This document shows, piece after piece, positions 24,301 through 36,422 of a stretch of DNA of 64,000 nt. The DNA is from Udeniomyces pyricola (lineage: Eukaryota; Basidiomycota; Tremellomycetes; Cystofilobasidiales; Mrakiaceae): the NCBI GenBank assembly GCA_039545295.1, contig BCIK01000003.1, forward strand, positions 868,001 to 932,000, read 5' to 3'. The first letter of the stretch is position 1. The number at the start of each line of letters is the position of its first letter. The translations under genes were made by a program, and so were the position numbers. Below the pieces are notes generated by a model. The model ran no database searches, was not told the origin of the DNA, and worked only from the letters and a program-made list of their open reading frames with translations.

Positions 24301-25681
24301 ATGGCCAAGCTGATCGAGGTCAAGGTACGTAGACCGGACAGGTTCGAACAGCGTTCTACGCTGGGCTTGATTTGCTTGTTCTGTCCTCTAGTATTGACCT
24401 TCTTGCCACGATAAAACAGACTTCAGATCTTGCTTTGGTCGATTTGGAGAAATACGCCAAGGCACTTGATAAGTGAGTGGATTCATTCTATTTTGTGATA
24501 TCTCGATGATCAAATCAAGGCAGCGGCTGACCTGGCCCTTGGATCTTATCGTAGTGCGATTATGCGATATCACTCAGTCAAGATGGCGGAGATCAATGAT
24601 AACCTCAAGCATCTTTGGAATAAGACTTATCAAGGAACAGGTACGACGTCAATCGGTTTCGTCTTCCGCGATCGGTAATGCACGAGACAACGAACACTGA
24701 TAATTTTTGCTCTCTTGTCTTTCCCCCTCCGTTTCCGTGTTTTATTGTTATTATTATTTATTTTTGTTATCATTATTCTGTTTGACTTCTCTTATCTTGG
24801 GCTTTTACTTGCAGATATCGATGGCATCATCATCAAATCCGACTCAGATGAAGGTTCAACGACGAGCAAAGCAGCGACGACCCGTAAATCATACAACTAC
24901 CGAGCGCGTTCTTCCTTCTTTGCCTTGCCGATCCCAACGACAAAGAATCGAAACAAATCCGATCCAAAGCACTATCTGACGCGTTTATGCGGTTCCTGGT
25001 TTTCACAACTCTCGACTATAGGTCGTCATGGTCAAGGATCAAGTTGAGATGGACATGCGAGGCCGATGCTCGGCTGGTCAGAAGGTTCTTGCGAGCATCA
25101 TCATTCGGCTTGCATTGAGTGACTCGTTTGGCCACAATTGCGGCATCATTGCTCTTGATGAGTGAGTGGATGCGTTTTTTTTTTTTGTATATTATGTTTG
25201 TTGTTGTTCCACGACCTTTGTTTGGTTTGCTGTAGTCGCTAACGCGTTCGATTCAGGCCGACGACCAACTTGGATCGGGACAACATAAGGTAAGCGAAAA
25301 AAATTCACATCTCTCGAATATTCTCTCCTATCATTAATTGACTTGTCCTGACTTCTCTCTCTCGTATAGGTCCCTGGCGACGTCTCTCGCGGCTATCATC
25401 GAGGAGCGTAAAAACTCGGGCAACTTCCAGCTCGTCGTCATCACGCATGACGAGACATTCCTCAAGGAACTCTCGATGGCAGATGGGCTGGACTACTTTA
25501 TGAGGGTCTCAAGGGACAACCATCAGAAAGTGGGTGTTTTCCATCTCTTCGATGAGTCTTCACGTGCGGGTTAGGGGACTTTGTGAGGCTGACGGATGTT
25601 TCTCCTCTTTTGCATGTTGCTTCATTGACCTCGAACTGCTAGTCCATCGTTACTCGACATCGAATTTCGCATCTCAACTAG
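18374..25681 (+). CDS. RAD50: RAD50 (MRN/MRX complex ABC-ATPase)
   Basis: Rad50 is the SMC-like ATPase of the Mre11-Rad50-Nbs1/Xrs2 complex, which tethers and processes double-strand breaks. The start ATG appears split: AT at 18374-18375, an intron 18376-18490 (GTAAGG...CCAG), then G at 18491, giving [15 protein letters not shown]. Early exons are 18491-18535, 18653-18728 (Walker A GSNGTGKT), 18970-19053, 19194-19370 and 19524-19699 (Q-loop context [17 protein letters not shown]). Coiled coil follows to about 24600, interrupted by the zinc hook CLGC at 22434-22445. The C-terminal ATPase has CSAGQK (signature, about 25067-25085), CGIIALDE (Walker B), a 33-nt exon 25257-25289 with PTTNLD (D-loop), then LVVITHDE. 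The last exon, 25643-25681, ends RHRISHLN. About 25 introns are needed, and middle exon edges are approximate. Confidence 0.95.
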
Positions 25682-26509
25682 TCTTGAGCTCAGAACCCTC
25701 CCAACGATCATCACTCTAGTCCCCGTATGCGTTCTCCACCATGTATACATCGTTTTCGTTCTTTCGATCGATATGTGTATATCATCCAACACGAATATAT
25801 ATACATCTTTTTGCGTTTCATTTCTTTTCACACATCTGACGACTTGCCAGTGCGCTCCCCTTTTTTACAGATACGATTAGATGACGTTACGTTCTTTGAT
25901 GACTAGTGCTGCTGTGCTGTGTTTGGGAAGATTGAGTGCAAAGATTGTGCGAACACGGTTCATTGCGATTGATGGATCATCGTTTTGGCGTGTAATCCAT
26001 CGAGGACGCGTTCTTGCAGAGCGCAGGCAGCTATTCGTTGTATGAGCTTGAAGCTTTGAATCAGCTTTGAACCAGCTCAAACCAGTGATTGATCGGTGAC
26101 CGGTGGATGGTGATCGGCTGGGGTACTGCGCCCGGTCTGGCTGCAACACAACCGCTCACGTTTCCCTTAGCCGATGAGTCCGAGAATCCGATCTCACGAT
26201 TCCCACCCACTCCCGCTCAGCGTCATCGAACATCGAGTTTATGCTGTGTTACCATCCACATGCCACAGTCAAGCCGCCTTTTCTGCTTCCTTTATTCGCT
26301 CTCTACGTCTCCGGCCTTTCCAAACCCTCTGCAGCAGCGATCCCCCTTGTACCTCATCAATCATCTCCCATCCTTCCCTTACTGCAATCCCTGCACTTCA
26401 TCTATCCTCGCCATTCCGGTCCATCTCATCCATCCAACCAACCAATCAACCGGTTCGCCGACTACCATCCAATCACTCCCGTCCCTCGCTCTCGTCAACC
26501 CGTTCTTCC
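25682..26509. other. Intergenic: RAD50 3' UTR and PP2C upstream region
   Basis: About 830 bases lie between tandem plus-strand genes. The right half is pyrimidine-rich. An open frame starting near 26089 has no domain and is a poor coding candidate. No RNA gene or repeat was seen. Confidence 0.5.
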
Positions 26510-29500
26510 ATGTCTGGATCCAGCACGACTAGCTCTACCAACTCTTCCACTACCGGCTCCTCTCGTCCCCACCCCAAACTTTCGCACTCATTCTTCTCTG
26601 CTGCGGCCTCGAAGCGTGAGTATGCGTGAACGTTCACTTTTTGTGCTGGGTATTTGTTTGGGCGTTTTTTGTTTTGTTTTGTTTTGTTTTGTTTTGTTTT
26701 TCTTTTCTTTTCTTCTTCTTCTTTCTTTTTCTTCTCTTGTCCCTTGCGGCTGGCTGGCTGGAGTATACGGCGAGATGCTTGGGCGGCAAGGATGAGTGAA
26801 CCGGTGGAAATGCACCCGGTGGCTGACGTCTTTCCTCGTGTACTCGCTGTCTTATTCGTCCTCTGTCTTGCGCTCTCTCGTGTGCCTTCCTTCCCGCCCC
26901 TTGATTCGCTCTCTAACGACTATGGACTGGATGGCAAACGAACGATACTCTTCCTGGCTTGATGGATGGGATGGATGGAGTAGCTTCTGAAGATAGGTAC
27001 GTGATGACACAGCTTCAACCAACGTCCTCGGCGAGGGAGCAGTCGAGAGAGAGAGTGAGACTACTCTCTTTCATCTCGACCTCTCGCTGCTTCGCTCGCC
27101 TTCTCTCCCCACTTCCACCCCCATAGCAACCTATCCATCCGATCCGACCCCTACACACTATCCTTGCTCATCTCCCATCCGTTTACCATCCAACTAGCCC
27201 CCACTCCCCAGCTCTCACCAGTACGCCCAACGACATGTCCAGCTCCCAGTCCACCGACTCGCCTTCGAGCGATGCCCACAATGCCCCGACCAACTCGCTT
27301 CGTCGCCCGGAAGTGAGCGTCTCCACAAGCCCAAACGCAAGGTCAAAGTCCATCAGCTATGCCAAGGGTATCGACACTGGAGCTGTACGTGATCCAATCT
27401 TCCCTTTGCCGGCCCAAAGATTGCGAGATGGCGGGAGCGATTGAGTTGCCGATGTTTGCTGATACACCCACCTACATACATATATAAACATACACATACG
27501 TCCCTCTCTGCGTCGCGACCTTAATTTTCTGCTTTGGCCTTCCATGTCGTAAACCGCACTTGCACCTATCATACTACTACCTCTCCCTATAGGCTCTCAA
27601 CGTCCATCCTCACCAGGCATCTGCCCCTCCTTCGCACGGAGATGATTCCCAACTGCCCACGTTCCGTGTCGGCGTTTCGGAGGACCGCAACCGGCGGTGC
27701 AGGCGCACGATGGAGGACGCCCATTCGTTCATCTACGACTTTGGTGGCGTCGTCGGTCAGGGTTACTTTGCTGTCTTTGAGTAAGTACCGAGACCGACCA
27801 GAAAGATGTGCTTATGGCAAGGAGCATGTAAACAAAGCGTTGACGAAGGACGCCATCTCGTGATACGTCATCGTGTGGCAGTGAAATGGACCAGGAGTAG
27901 CTGACTGTCTTTTTCTCGTCTCGCCACATTCATTTCTTCTTCTTCCAATTTCCTTTAGTGGCCATGCTGGTAAGCAGAGTGCCGAGTGGTGTGGTGCTCA
28001 CTTCCACGAGGTAGGTAAAATCCACTACTTTGCTCCTCTGTATCTTCGTATTCCCCTCCCCTTTCCTCCCATCTGTCAACTCGTCTTTGATTGCCTCACT
28101 GACGTTTCAACATGATACATCATTGTTCTCTCAATCCTCTTATGGCCTACAGTACTTCCTCCAAAATCTTCGATCTCCGTCTTCGACCCCAGATCCCAAC
28201 TCGACCGGTCCGACGACCTCCCTCCCTCCCGCCACGGCATCTTCCTCCCCTTCGCTTCCCATTCCCGATATCCTCAACAAGACCTTCCTCGACGTTGATA
28301 ACCAGCTCTCTGCCCTTGCCGAAAAGGAGAATACGCATTCTGGTTGCACCGCTGTCGTTGCGTTCCTGCGAGTCGAGGGGGGCGATGCCGAGGGAGCTCA
28401 TGCTTCGCCTTCTGCTGTCGCGGCTTCCGAGAGAACGTTGGCTCATGAAGCCACGGAAAGTGCTGTAGTCGATGAGGAGACTACGGAGGAAGGAGATACA
28501 ACCGAGGGAGGTAGCAAGATGGCCAAAGTCAAAGGGCTCTTTGGCAAGATCAAGACGGCCGCTTCGTCGTCATCGTCTGGCTCGAGCCACAAGTCGTCGG
28601 ACGCGGCTACCGAGAGTGCTCACCTTGCCGAATCGGAGAGGGTGGGACCTGTAGTCAAGAAGACGGGAGCCAAGAGAACGCTCTATTGCGCCAACGTCGG
28701 CGACGCGCGAGCGGTCATCTCGTAAGTTCTATATGTTCCCTGGTTGGGCTGCGGTTTGAGTAAGTTGGAGATCTACCCTAGGTCAACTCTGGACTCACGC
28801 GTCGAGGTTTTGTTGTCTTCATGGTACCCTTTGTATCGGACCGAACAGTCGAAGAGGCAAGGCTGTTAGGTTGACCTACGACCATAAAGGATCGGATCAC
28901 CAGGAAGCTAAGCGGATCACTGATGCTGGCGGGTTCGTGATGAACAACCGGGTCAATGGTCAGTCCCCAGCTTGGTGTCTCTCAGTAGTTTGATTTGCAA
29001 GTAGCGGTGGTAGCGTTGCTGTCGCGTGCTCACCTCTCCCTCTCTTTCCCCCCGCCCCCCCTTTTTTTTCCGTTGATACCTTCTTCAGGTGTGCTCGCCG
29101 TCACCCGAGCCCTCGGTGACGCTTCCGTCAAGGAATTCGTCGTTGGCAACCCGTACACGACCGAAACTCGGTTGGATGACGGCGACGAGTTTTTGATTGT
29201 CGCTTGCGATGGGGTAAGTGTACAGTTTCCTTTACTTCTTTTCACCACATGCTCAGACACTTGACCGATCCTCGCGTCAAACTGACGGCTCTTTTTTTTT
29301 ATATGGCTGCGTCTTATCATTGATCGTCTACGTGTGTTTGTGTGCGTCAGCTCTGGGACGTTACTTCGGACCAATCTGCTGTTGACTTGATCCGCAACAT
29401 CTCAGACCCCCAGAAGGCTTCTCAGGTTCTTCTTGACCACGCGCTCAACTCATTCAGTACTGACAACCTCGTACGTACACCCCTCTATATACTCCTTTGA

Positions 29501-29698
29501 CACTACCAAACTTGTAGCCCCTATTATTTTGTGTCTTGCTCTCTCTCGCACGCACGTACTATATATCTGCAGAAAAGGCTAACGATTGACTGGATCCGTT
29601 GTTTCTTGGCCGTCCTCTCTTGATGCCTCGTCGCCTTTTTTTCGTATCTGCCTTGACAGAGCGTGCTTGTTGTCCGACTCGGACCTAACATCTCGTAG
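26510..29698 (+). CDS. PP2C-family serine/threonine phosphatase (Ptc1-like)
   Basis: PP2C enzymes are Mg/Mn-dependent Ser/Thr phosphatases that usually turn down stress MAPK signalling. The conserved blocks appear in order across eight or nine exons: [96 protein letters not shown], and [13 protein letters not shown] ending in TAG at 29696-29698. Metal-binding Asp residues sit in MED, DGH, CDG and DN. A Ser/Thr/Glu-rich insert of about 90 residues (about 28380-28660) splits the catalytic core. The start is ambiguous. ATG at 27235 is simple, but a Ser/Thr-rich exon 26510-26615 joins 27212 in phase through a 596-nt intron, and I prefer it. Which yeast Ptc it matches is not clear. Confidence 0.88.
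26672..26702. repeat. TTTTG pentanucleotide tract
   Basis: Five to six TTTTG units lie in the proposed long first intron of the PP2C gene, followed by T/C-rich sequence. It is a simple repeat with no coding role. Confidence 0.8.
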
Positions 29699-30390
29699 TC
29701 ATCTCCCTTGATTCCTATCTTATTTTTCTGCCCGCTCCCCGTCCCTTGTCTGTACCTCTGCCCTATACCGCTCCCGCTACCCGTTCTCCTGTCAACGTGG
29801 CTCTACTCCCCCCCCCCCCTCCCTTCCATCTTGCTCTGCCCAACTCACTTCTGCCACAAAGCCTCGTTGTGCTCCGTCGTATCCTCAGTCGGTCGGCTTC
29901 CCTCGTAAATTCACCCTTTTTTCTTCTGCCCTCGTTCGTAACTTTTGTCTCATTATCATTACCCAATTTCCCCCTTTTTCTTCTTATTTTTCTTCTGTTT
30001 TGTTTCTGTTATGTTCTTCATGTGTTGCTCTTTCTTTCGTCTCTCTCTCTGTCTCTATCTGTTGCGGCTTCCTGATGTGACATGAAATTGAGAATGAAGG
30101 GTCGACTGCAAACTGGCCGTCGATCTTCCAGTCCACGACCTGATGGTCATGCGACATGGCTTCGGCCTGAGCCGATTTGCTGCGTTGAAAGAACGTCATC
30201 GGAATGAGACATAACTTACAACTTGTAATCTGCCGACAATATACATATATATATATATAGTTATAGTTATAGTTATAACCCATCACCCATCACCCACCAT
30301 CCCCTTCAAGCTTCACTCTTCTCCCTATTCGATATCCAACCCCGTCAACCTCTCTGGACAGTCGAGCCACGCCTTCGTTCATCCACAGCC
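29699..30390. other. Intergenic: PP2C 3' UTR and GFA-family promoter, with TA/TTATAG tract
   Basis: About 690 bases. The left part is very C/T-rich with a C run near 29811-29819. A TA tract followed by four TTATAG-like units lies at about 30240-30278, roughly 110-150 bases before the next start codon. An ORF across 29746-30075 is a low-complexity by-product of the pyrimidine bias. Confidence 0.5.
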
Positions 30391-31894
30391 ATGGCCGCCA
30401 CCGACAAACCTACCCGAGTGTCACCGTCGGCTCTTTCCGCGGCGGCGCCTCATGACGCAATCCTTCACGGCTCGTGTTTCTGCGGCCAAACGCCGTTTAT
30501 CATCCACCTCGAACCGGCATCCAACTTGACGCTCTCGGCGTACTGTCATTGTTCAGGCTGCCAGCGTATGAATGGTTTGTTTTTCCCTTCTTCACCTCGC
30601 TCCCTCGGAATATAGGAGATGAGAGATGATATGGATGTGCATCAGCTAGTAGTAGTCTGATATATGGCTCCGGCTCTCGGTTGACAGTTGGCCGAATAGC
30701 GGATCTTTGAATCATATCCGGCTTATACTTCAGTTGCTTATTGAGCTTATATAGCTACGCTCCTCACATATCTTGATCGATATACTGACCTCTGATTTCA
30801 TACGTATACCTCAGGATCTCCCTTTGTCCATACGACCCATTGGAAATCCCACGCCGTCATTTGGACCGGTGATGTTAAACCTTCTTCCGGCTCTAATTCA
30901 TCTACAGACGTAAGTGGGACTACTGTATATGTGCCGGGTTGAACGGATATCGTCACTCACCTTCTTCCAAGATGACAATACGAACACTTTCACTGATCCT
31001 GTTAATACAAATTTAGCAACCATCACCACCATCGTCGTCGTCAAGCACCATCCTGGCCGGACCATCATCATCGGCCCCAATCCGATACGAGCAGAAACCG
31101 GGCAAGTTCAAGCTTTCGTGCGAGAGGTGCAAGAGTCCCGTCGGGACTTGGAACGCCAATACCCAACAGTAAGTGACTCCAGCCAAAAACAATAGACCCA
31201 GCTTTCATGACGTTTATCTGGGCGGAGAAAGCAGTAGGGAGAAAGGAAGGAAGGAAGAAAGAAAAGCTTCATGATCCGACACGGCGTCAACTAGTTTGAT
31301 TTGGGTCCAACGTCATCGATCCGCTAGCTTCAGCTGGTCGTACTAGACCTTGATCGAGTCCATAGAAGTAGATCCAGAAAAGAACCGTTGTGTGTTTGCA
31401 TCTCACCAACACACTTCGACCTTTTTTTTTTTTTTTTTTTTTTTTTTTGTTTTTGGATGGTCGCTGTACCTTGGGGTTTCCCCCATCTTTTTTTTTTTTT
31501 TGGAATGGTTCCTATCATGCCCCCTTCCCTCTCCCTCCCCTCCCCCCCCCCCTTTTATACCACCACCTCTGACTTTCTTGGTCTACAACGTCCGTTGACC
31601 CAACACTCGGTGATACTTTCCCATGCGCCTTCTTCTTCCTTTTATCTCACCCACCTCCCTTCCCCCTCTCACCCCTTCTTCTTCCTCTCAAACGGCTGTG
31701 TGATCACCAGATACAGTCTCTGGCCTACAACGCTCGCCCGGGACACCTCGACCGAGGCGCTCCGTCCGATCGGTTGGGACGCCATGAGACCCACGGCCCA
31801 TCAGTACTACGGTACTCGCGTCATCGATTCTATGCACGCCGACGGGTTACCAAAGTATGAAGGTAAAGTTGGGGAGAAGGAAATTCTGAGATGA
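30391..31894 (+). CDS. GFA/CENP-V-type zinc-binding protein
   Basis: The GFA (glutathione-dependent formaldehyde-activating) / CENP-V fold is a small zinc domain; many fungal members have unknown substrates. Exon 1 begins MAATDKPTRV and has the first ligands GSCFCGQ and YCHCSGCQR. The next exon (from about 30814) continues SPFVHTTHWKS. An exon ending near 31168 has SCERCKSPVGTWN, the last Cys pair. The final exon 31711-31894 runs YSLWPTTLARDT to a TGA at 31892-31894. Junction phases agree throughout. The region between domains contains Pro/Ser-rich filler absent from typical short members. The intron before the last exon is long (about 540 nt) and carries two long T runs. Which reaction it performs cannot be read from sequence. 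Confidence 0.85.
31422..31501. repeat. Poly-T tracts in the last GFA intron
   Basis: One T run of about 25 bases (about 31424-31448) and another of about 13 (about 31489-31501) fall within the last intron. They are followed by a C run near 31543-31552, giving an extended pyrimidine-rich segment before the splice acceptor. Confidence 0.85.
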
Positions 31895-32704
31895 AGTCAT
31901 AGGAGAATGAGTCGGGGGGTTGATGGGTGCTTGTCACGGGAGAGGAGACCGTCGAACTTGCGCGCTCCGATCCACAGTGATGGCCGAGCTTATAGTAATA
32001 GCTCAAGTCGGGTCTTTTGATATTTCCATAACGTCTTCATTCGATCAATCCATCCCTTGTCTCTTGGAGAAAGGCGACGATACCGGTACATGATGTACGA
32101 GTTTCATGAGCTATTATGCATGATCAGTGGCTACGAAAATATGGCATCTTGTTAATGGCTAGAGCAGTCACGATATCGACGATGTGTGTAGATGTCGACA
32201 TATGGAAGAGGAGCCAATGGACAGTGAACACAGAAAGGTTATCTAGATGCTGAGGACTTGAAAAGATTCGAGAAGTGAAGAGATAGACGAATAGGAAGAG
32301 AGAGAGAGGAAGGGAAGTCCAGGATAAGAAAGTATAGGAAGAAGGAAGAAAAAAAAATTCAAGCGTCGACCTCATGCACAGAGGTCGAGGCAAGTCGAGG
32401 TATTATACATATAAAGCGAGAAAAAAAAAGCAAGTGAGAGAATTCAAGAGATCCCGGCAAGTCATCCTAACTAAACGAACTAACAAACAAACTAGCAAAA
32501 CACTAAGCAAAACAATAAGCAAAACACTAAGCAAAACACAAAAAGAAAATGGGCAACCAACAAAACAAGGGCGGGGAGGGGGGGGGGGTTGAAAGGAAGA
32601 AATTGACGACGGCCGGCCCGCGGGCTCACGAGCATCGTTCATCAGAACGATCTACAAGAGCCCTATATATGACGCAAGTCAGTTGAGCGCGAGAGCATCA
32701 ACTA
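31895..32704. other. Convergent intergenic region with short tandem repeat
   Basis: About 810 bases separate two converging genes. It holds a degenerate tandem repeat (listed separately) and a G run near 32575-32587. No gene, RNA or promoter is evident. Confidence 0.55.
32488..32542. repeat. Tandem repeat of about 12-13 bases (ACTAAGCAAAAC-like)
   Basis: Four near-identical copies of AGCAAAACACTA-like units stand head to tail, with small variants (AATA for ACTA). They lie in the 3' intergenic region between the GFA gene and the Ser/Pro-rich gene. Confidence 0.8.
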
Positions 32705-35700
32705 TCAAACCGCCGGACGAGACCTCACTTGACTCTCTCCCAACCTCTTCATAACCTCTCCAAGATCGGTCGATGACGATCTGACGTCAAACTCAACGAG
32801 GACCGACGCGGTCTCACAGAGCGTCGATGATCCAGGTAGGTCCTGTCGAATCGGATAGAAACTCAAGCCGAGCGTCAAGAGGTCATCCGGTCCGTTGATC
32901 ACAAGTCGACGCTCGCGACCTTGGACATCAGGTCCAGAGGGTGATGAGCTGGATGAATTGGCAGGGGTAGCGAAGCTCGAAGGGGAATGATCAAAGAGGA
33001 CGACGTAGATCTTCTTGGTGTAGGTACCTGGCTTGTTTGACGTGGCAGGGTTCGATGCCGAGACAATATTTCCCTCGTCGGGGTGGTGATGTTGATCTCT
33101 CGAAGTAAGTGGCAAGGATGAATCGCCGGCGCGTTCCAGAAGGGTCTGGCTCGAAGACGTCAGGAACCCCTTGAGGATCGGCCAACTTCCCGCGGATACA
33201 TAGAGGGAGCTCGACATTGGCGAAAGACGGATGCGAGCGGGCATGGGAGCGTGAGGGAGGACTTGGATCGGTTGGACGGACATATCGCTTCGAAGGGATA
33301 TAAAAGGCAGTGAACAAGTATGGCGGGTCGAGGTCGTGGAGAGGCGGGTGCTCGTGGGCGAAGTCTCTTGGCGGGCCAGCTTGGGTTGATACGACGGAAG
33401 GGCGTTAGGCACGGTTTCAGTGATGGGAGAGGGAGTCGAAGGAAATTGAGCAACAACGAATGGGGGGATCGTTTGGAACCGAAGGGGAGATGGTCCTCTC
33501 GATATGGTGTCCTCGACAGACATGGTCTCGACAGATGCTTGAGCCGTGCTCGCATTCGACGAGAGTGAGAGTAGGTTGAACGACGAAATTGTCTCTCGCA
33601 TTGGGGGGAAAGGGAATGAACAAGCGTCGGTATCAGCACCCAACAACGTGGTGACTGTGGATCGCCGCCCTGTTTCGGAAACCATGGAAGGACGCATGGA
33701 TTGGACGGGTGATGCAGGTGGAGGGGGTGAAGGAGATGTGGGGAACGCGAAATAATGAGAAAGTCGCTGAAGGTGAGAAATAACGTCGTTCGGAGTAAGC
33801 TAAAGAAGCAAATAGGAAAATGGACAGATGCGCAGAGGAATGAAAAATCACGTCAGCAGCCAAGCAATTGACGGGAGATAGAAAGGATGGGAAGAGAGGA
33901 TACAAAAGAGATAGTGATTGGGGCTTGAAAGCGTGGAGAGAGGATTGATAAATGACGTACAGCACGCTGATCTTCAGATGGTTGTTCTGATCGCCGTAAC
34001 CGGGCCTGCTTCGACCCGTCAGGCAGCTCATCACTCCCATGGCCGTCCGAGCTGGTCAATGTGGTGGTGATCATCAAGCTACCAATCGCATCCGCCGCAT
34101 CAAGGACCTTGCCCTCTTCCAGCACATCCATCTCGTTCTCCTTTACTGGAGATGCAAGCTCGTCGTCGTCCCACCACCCTTGAGCTTCCCAAACGCTCAG
34201 CGTCTTCACATCCTCGAGAGGTTGCTCTCGTTCTCGCCTTTTCGACGACAGATGTTCTGGCATCACGGCTTCAACGGGCCGCTTGCTGGTCCATTTAGAA
34301 TCGAAGCCTTCAATCACGACGGCTTCGGAGCGACGGATCCGATCCAATCGCGAGTGGACAGTCGGGAGGGGCTCGACGATCTTGGGTTGAGCAACGACAA
34401 CTTTCGCGGGAGTGATGAGTGTGAGGCGCTTAGCGTTAAGAACTCGTCTGTTGAGAGAGGGCTTCCTATCGAAAGCAGTGTTAGCGGCTGGAGAGCGGCT
34501 GGAAGAGTCGTCTGGGAGGAGACCTGATTCGCGGTAGGATGAGGGAAGATGACTCGTCGCGAGAGTCGGTCGACGATGGAGGCAGGCTGTGGTGCTGACG
34601 GTTTCGTCAGGGAGCTGATGACTATGCAGAGGCAAGTGGTTAGACAGGGTCGAAGAGGGAATCATCGGGAGCGAGCGAGTGCTCTGATGGGATGTCAGGG
34701 CTCTCGGCGACAAAGGTTCTTCGCTTCGGAGAGGAAGAACTTGATGCGAATAGGACGATAGAGGAGGAAGTGGAAATGCGACATGTTCAGGCCGAGAACC
34801 AAGGCGGTCGGCGGAGTCGATCAAGGTAGTCGAAAGAGAGAATGCATCGAGCGTGGTGTAGAGGGAAAACAGGCCAGAGTCTCGATTGAAGTTTGGAAGG
34901 CGGGGTGGCTGAAGGGGCAAGCCCGCGTGGGATAGCTCGTCATCGTCGTGGGAGGAATCTTCTTCGTCACTCTCGCTCGACGAGGCTGGTGGTGGAGGGT
35001 GATATATACCGAGTAGTCTCTTGGCTTTGCTAGGGACAATAGGACCTCCTTTCTTCAATGTTGACACTGTTGCAACCATCGCTTTGGGCTTGATTGTCTC
35101 GTTCACAACGAATGATACGCCTGTTGATGGAGTATCTCCTCCGCCCAAAGCTGACGAGAACAAGGAGTTCGATCCGCTTCGCCCGGATCCCATCGAGGAT
35201 ATAGAAGAGCCGACATAGGATGGGGCGTGAGAGATGAAGCTTGGTTTTGGTGGCTGGGGCGCAAATATGGAGTGCTGAGGAGAAACCGGCGGGGGCGGAA
35301 TACCGAGGATTCGCGTAGCTTTGCGTGCGATAGAGCGAGAGGACGTTCCATCGGGCATAGAACCGGTGGAGTTGTAGCTAGATTGTTGGGAACGATGCGA
35401 TGGGACGAATATAGATGGACGAGGAGGAGGAGCGAGAGGATGATGTTGTTGATTTGACGCCTCGGAGGGGGAGATAATATCCTTGGACATACATCGAGGC
35501 AGCGAAAAGGAAGAAATGCCAGGCATTGAAGCTGAGGCCGAGTGGAGAGCATTCCTGGGCGGTAGCAGAATTGACGCAGGGGCGATAGCTTGTCCGGGGA
35601 GGTCGCTAATGGAGCGGGAACGAGGCGACTCGACCAACCTCGCCGGAACGAATGAGATTATCTCACGCCTTGTCGTGACAAATTTGGCGTGCAGAGGAGA

Positions 35701-36422
35701 GGTTGGTGATAGGGCTTTTCGCCGTCGAAATAGCCGAACGACGTTAGAGTTTTTGTTCGAAGGCCGCTTGGTCGTGGCAACGTCGGCTGTGTCTTCGCCC
35801 TCGCTCAGGTCGAGATAAGACCGACTGACGCGATCGTTGTGCCTACTCCTAGAGGAACCCGCACTGGAACGCGATTGCACCTCCAGAGGGAGAGGTGGGA
35901 GAGGATGCAACCGATGGTCTTGGTAAGTTTTGGGCTCAATCGAAGCACTGTGATTGGGTTGCTTTTGTGAGGAAGGAATCTGAATTTGTATTGTTTTGAT
36001 CGAAGGTTGCGGATCGTGATTCATCCAGGAGAGGATCTCGGTTGTGTTGACGGACGCTCGATCTGTGACGTTGCCAGACGCAGCAGGAAGAGAAGAGGAG
36101 GCAGAAGAAGCTGTATTCCAATGATTAAAGGTTGGCGGCGGAGATTGAATGAAAAATGCAGGATGGTTCATAGGATTCATGGAACGATGACGTTCGCGAG
36201 ATCAGGGGGATAGGAGCACGTCAGTTCTGTAAAGACGATCGGCATGCTGAAGGCCAAAGCTCATGAACAGGAAGCGATGAGATGACAGGCCTTACAGTTG
36301 ATAGGAACATCCTCCGACGTGAACCAATTCGACGTGTAGAAAGCAGGAGGCAGAGGAATATCTTCATGTCGTTCGTAGCACTGGGTTGGTAATATAGAGA
36401 GGGCGGGGGATGGAGCAGACAT
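32705..36422 (-). CDS. Large Ser/Pro-rich protein of unknown function, 1112 residues
   Basis: I do not recognise this family. The model is three exons with closing phases: 36422-36296, 36110-33961 and 33766-32705. The first exon encodes MSAPSPALSI followed by HEDIPLPPAFYTSNWF, which looks like a conserved N-terminal motif. The long middle exon is disordered and rich in Ser, Pro and His. It has two copies of a KAxR(I/L)LGI-PPPP motif (35325-35284 and about 35031-34989), an acidic ESDEEDSSHDDDE patch, and a region ending in KTLSVWEAQGWWDDDELASP. The C-terminal 110 residues are more ordered, with KKIYVVLFDHS and VLVEFDVRSS suggesting a small beta domain. A simpler start at ATG 36180 would lose the N-terminal motif. 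The protein could be a scaffold, for example cell polarity or signalling, but that is a guess. Confidence 0.75.

Noticed and set aside
26089..26532. Plus-strand ORF of 147 codons upstream of the PP2C gene
   Set aside because: Pyrimidine-rich low-complexity translation with no domain; probably promoter or leader sequence.
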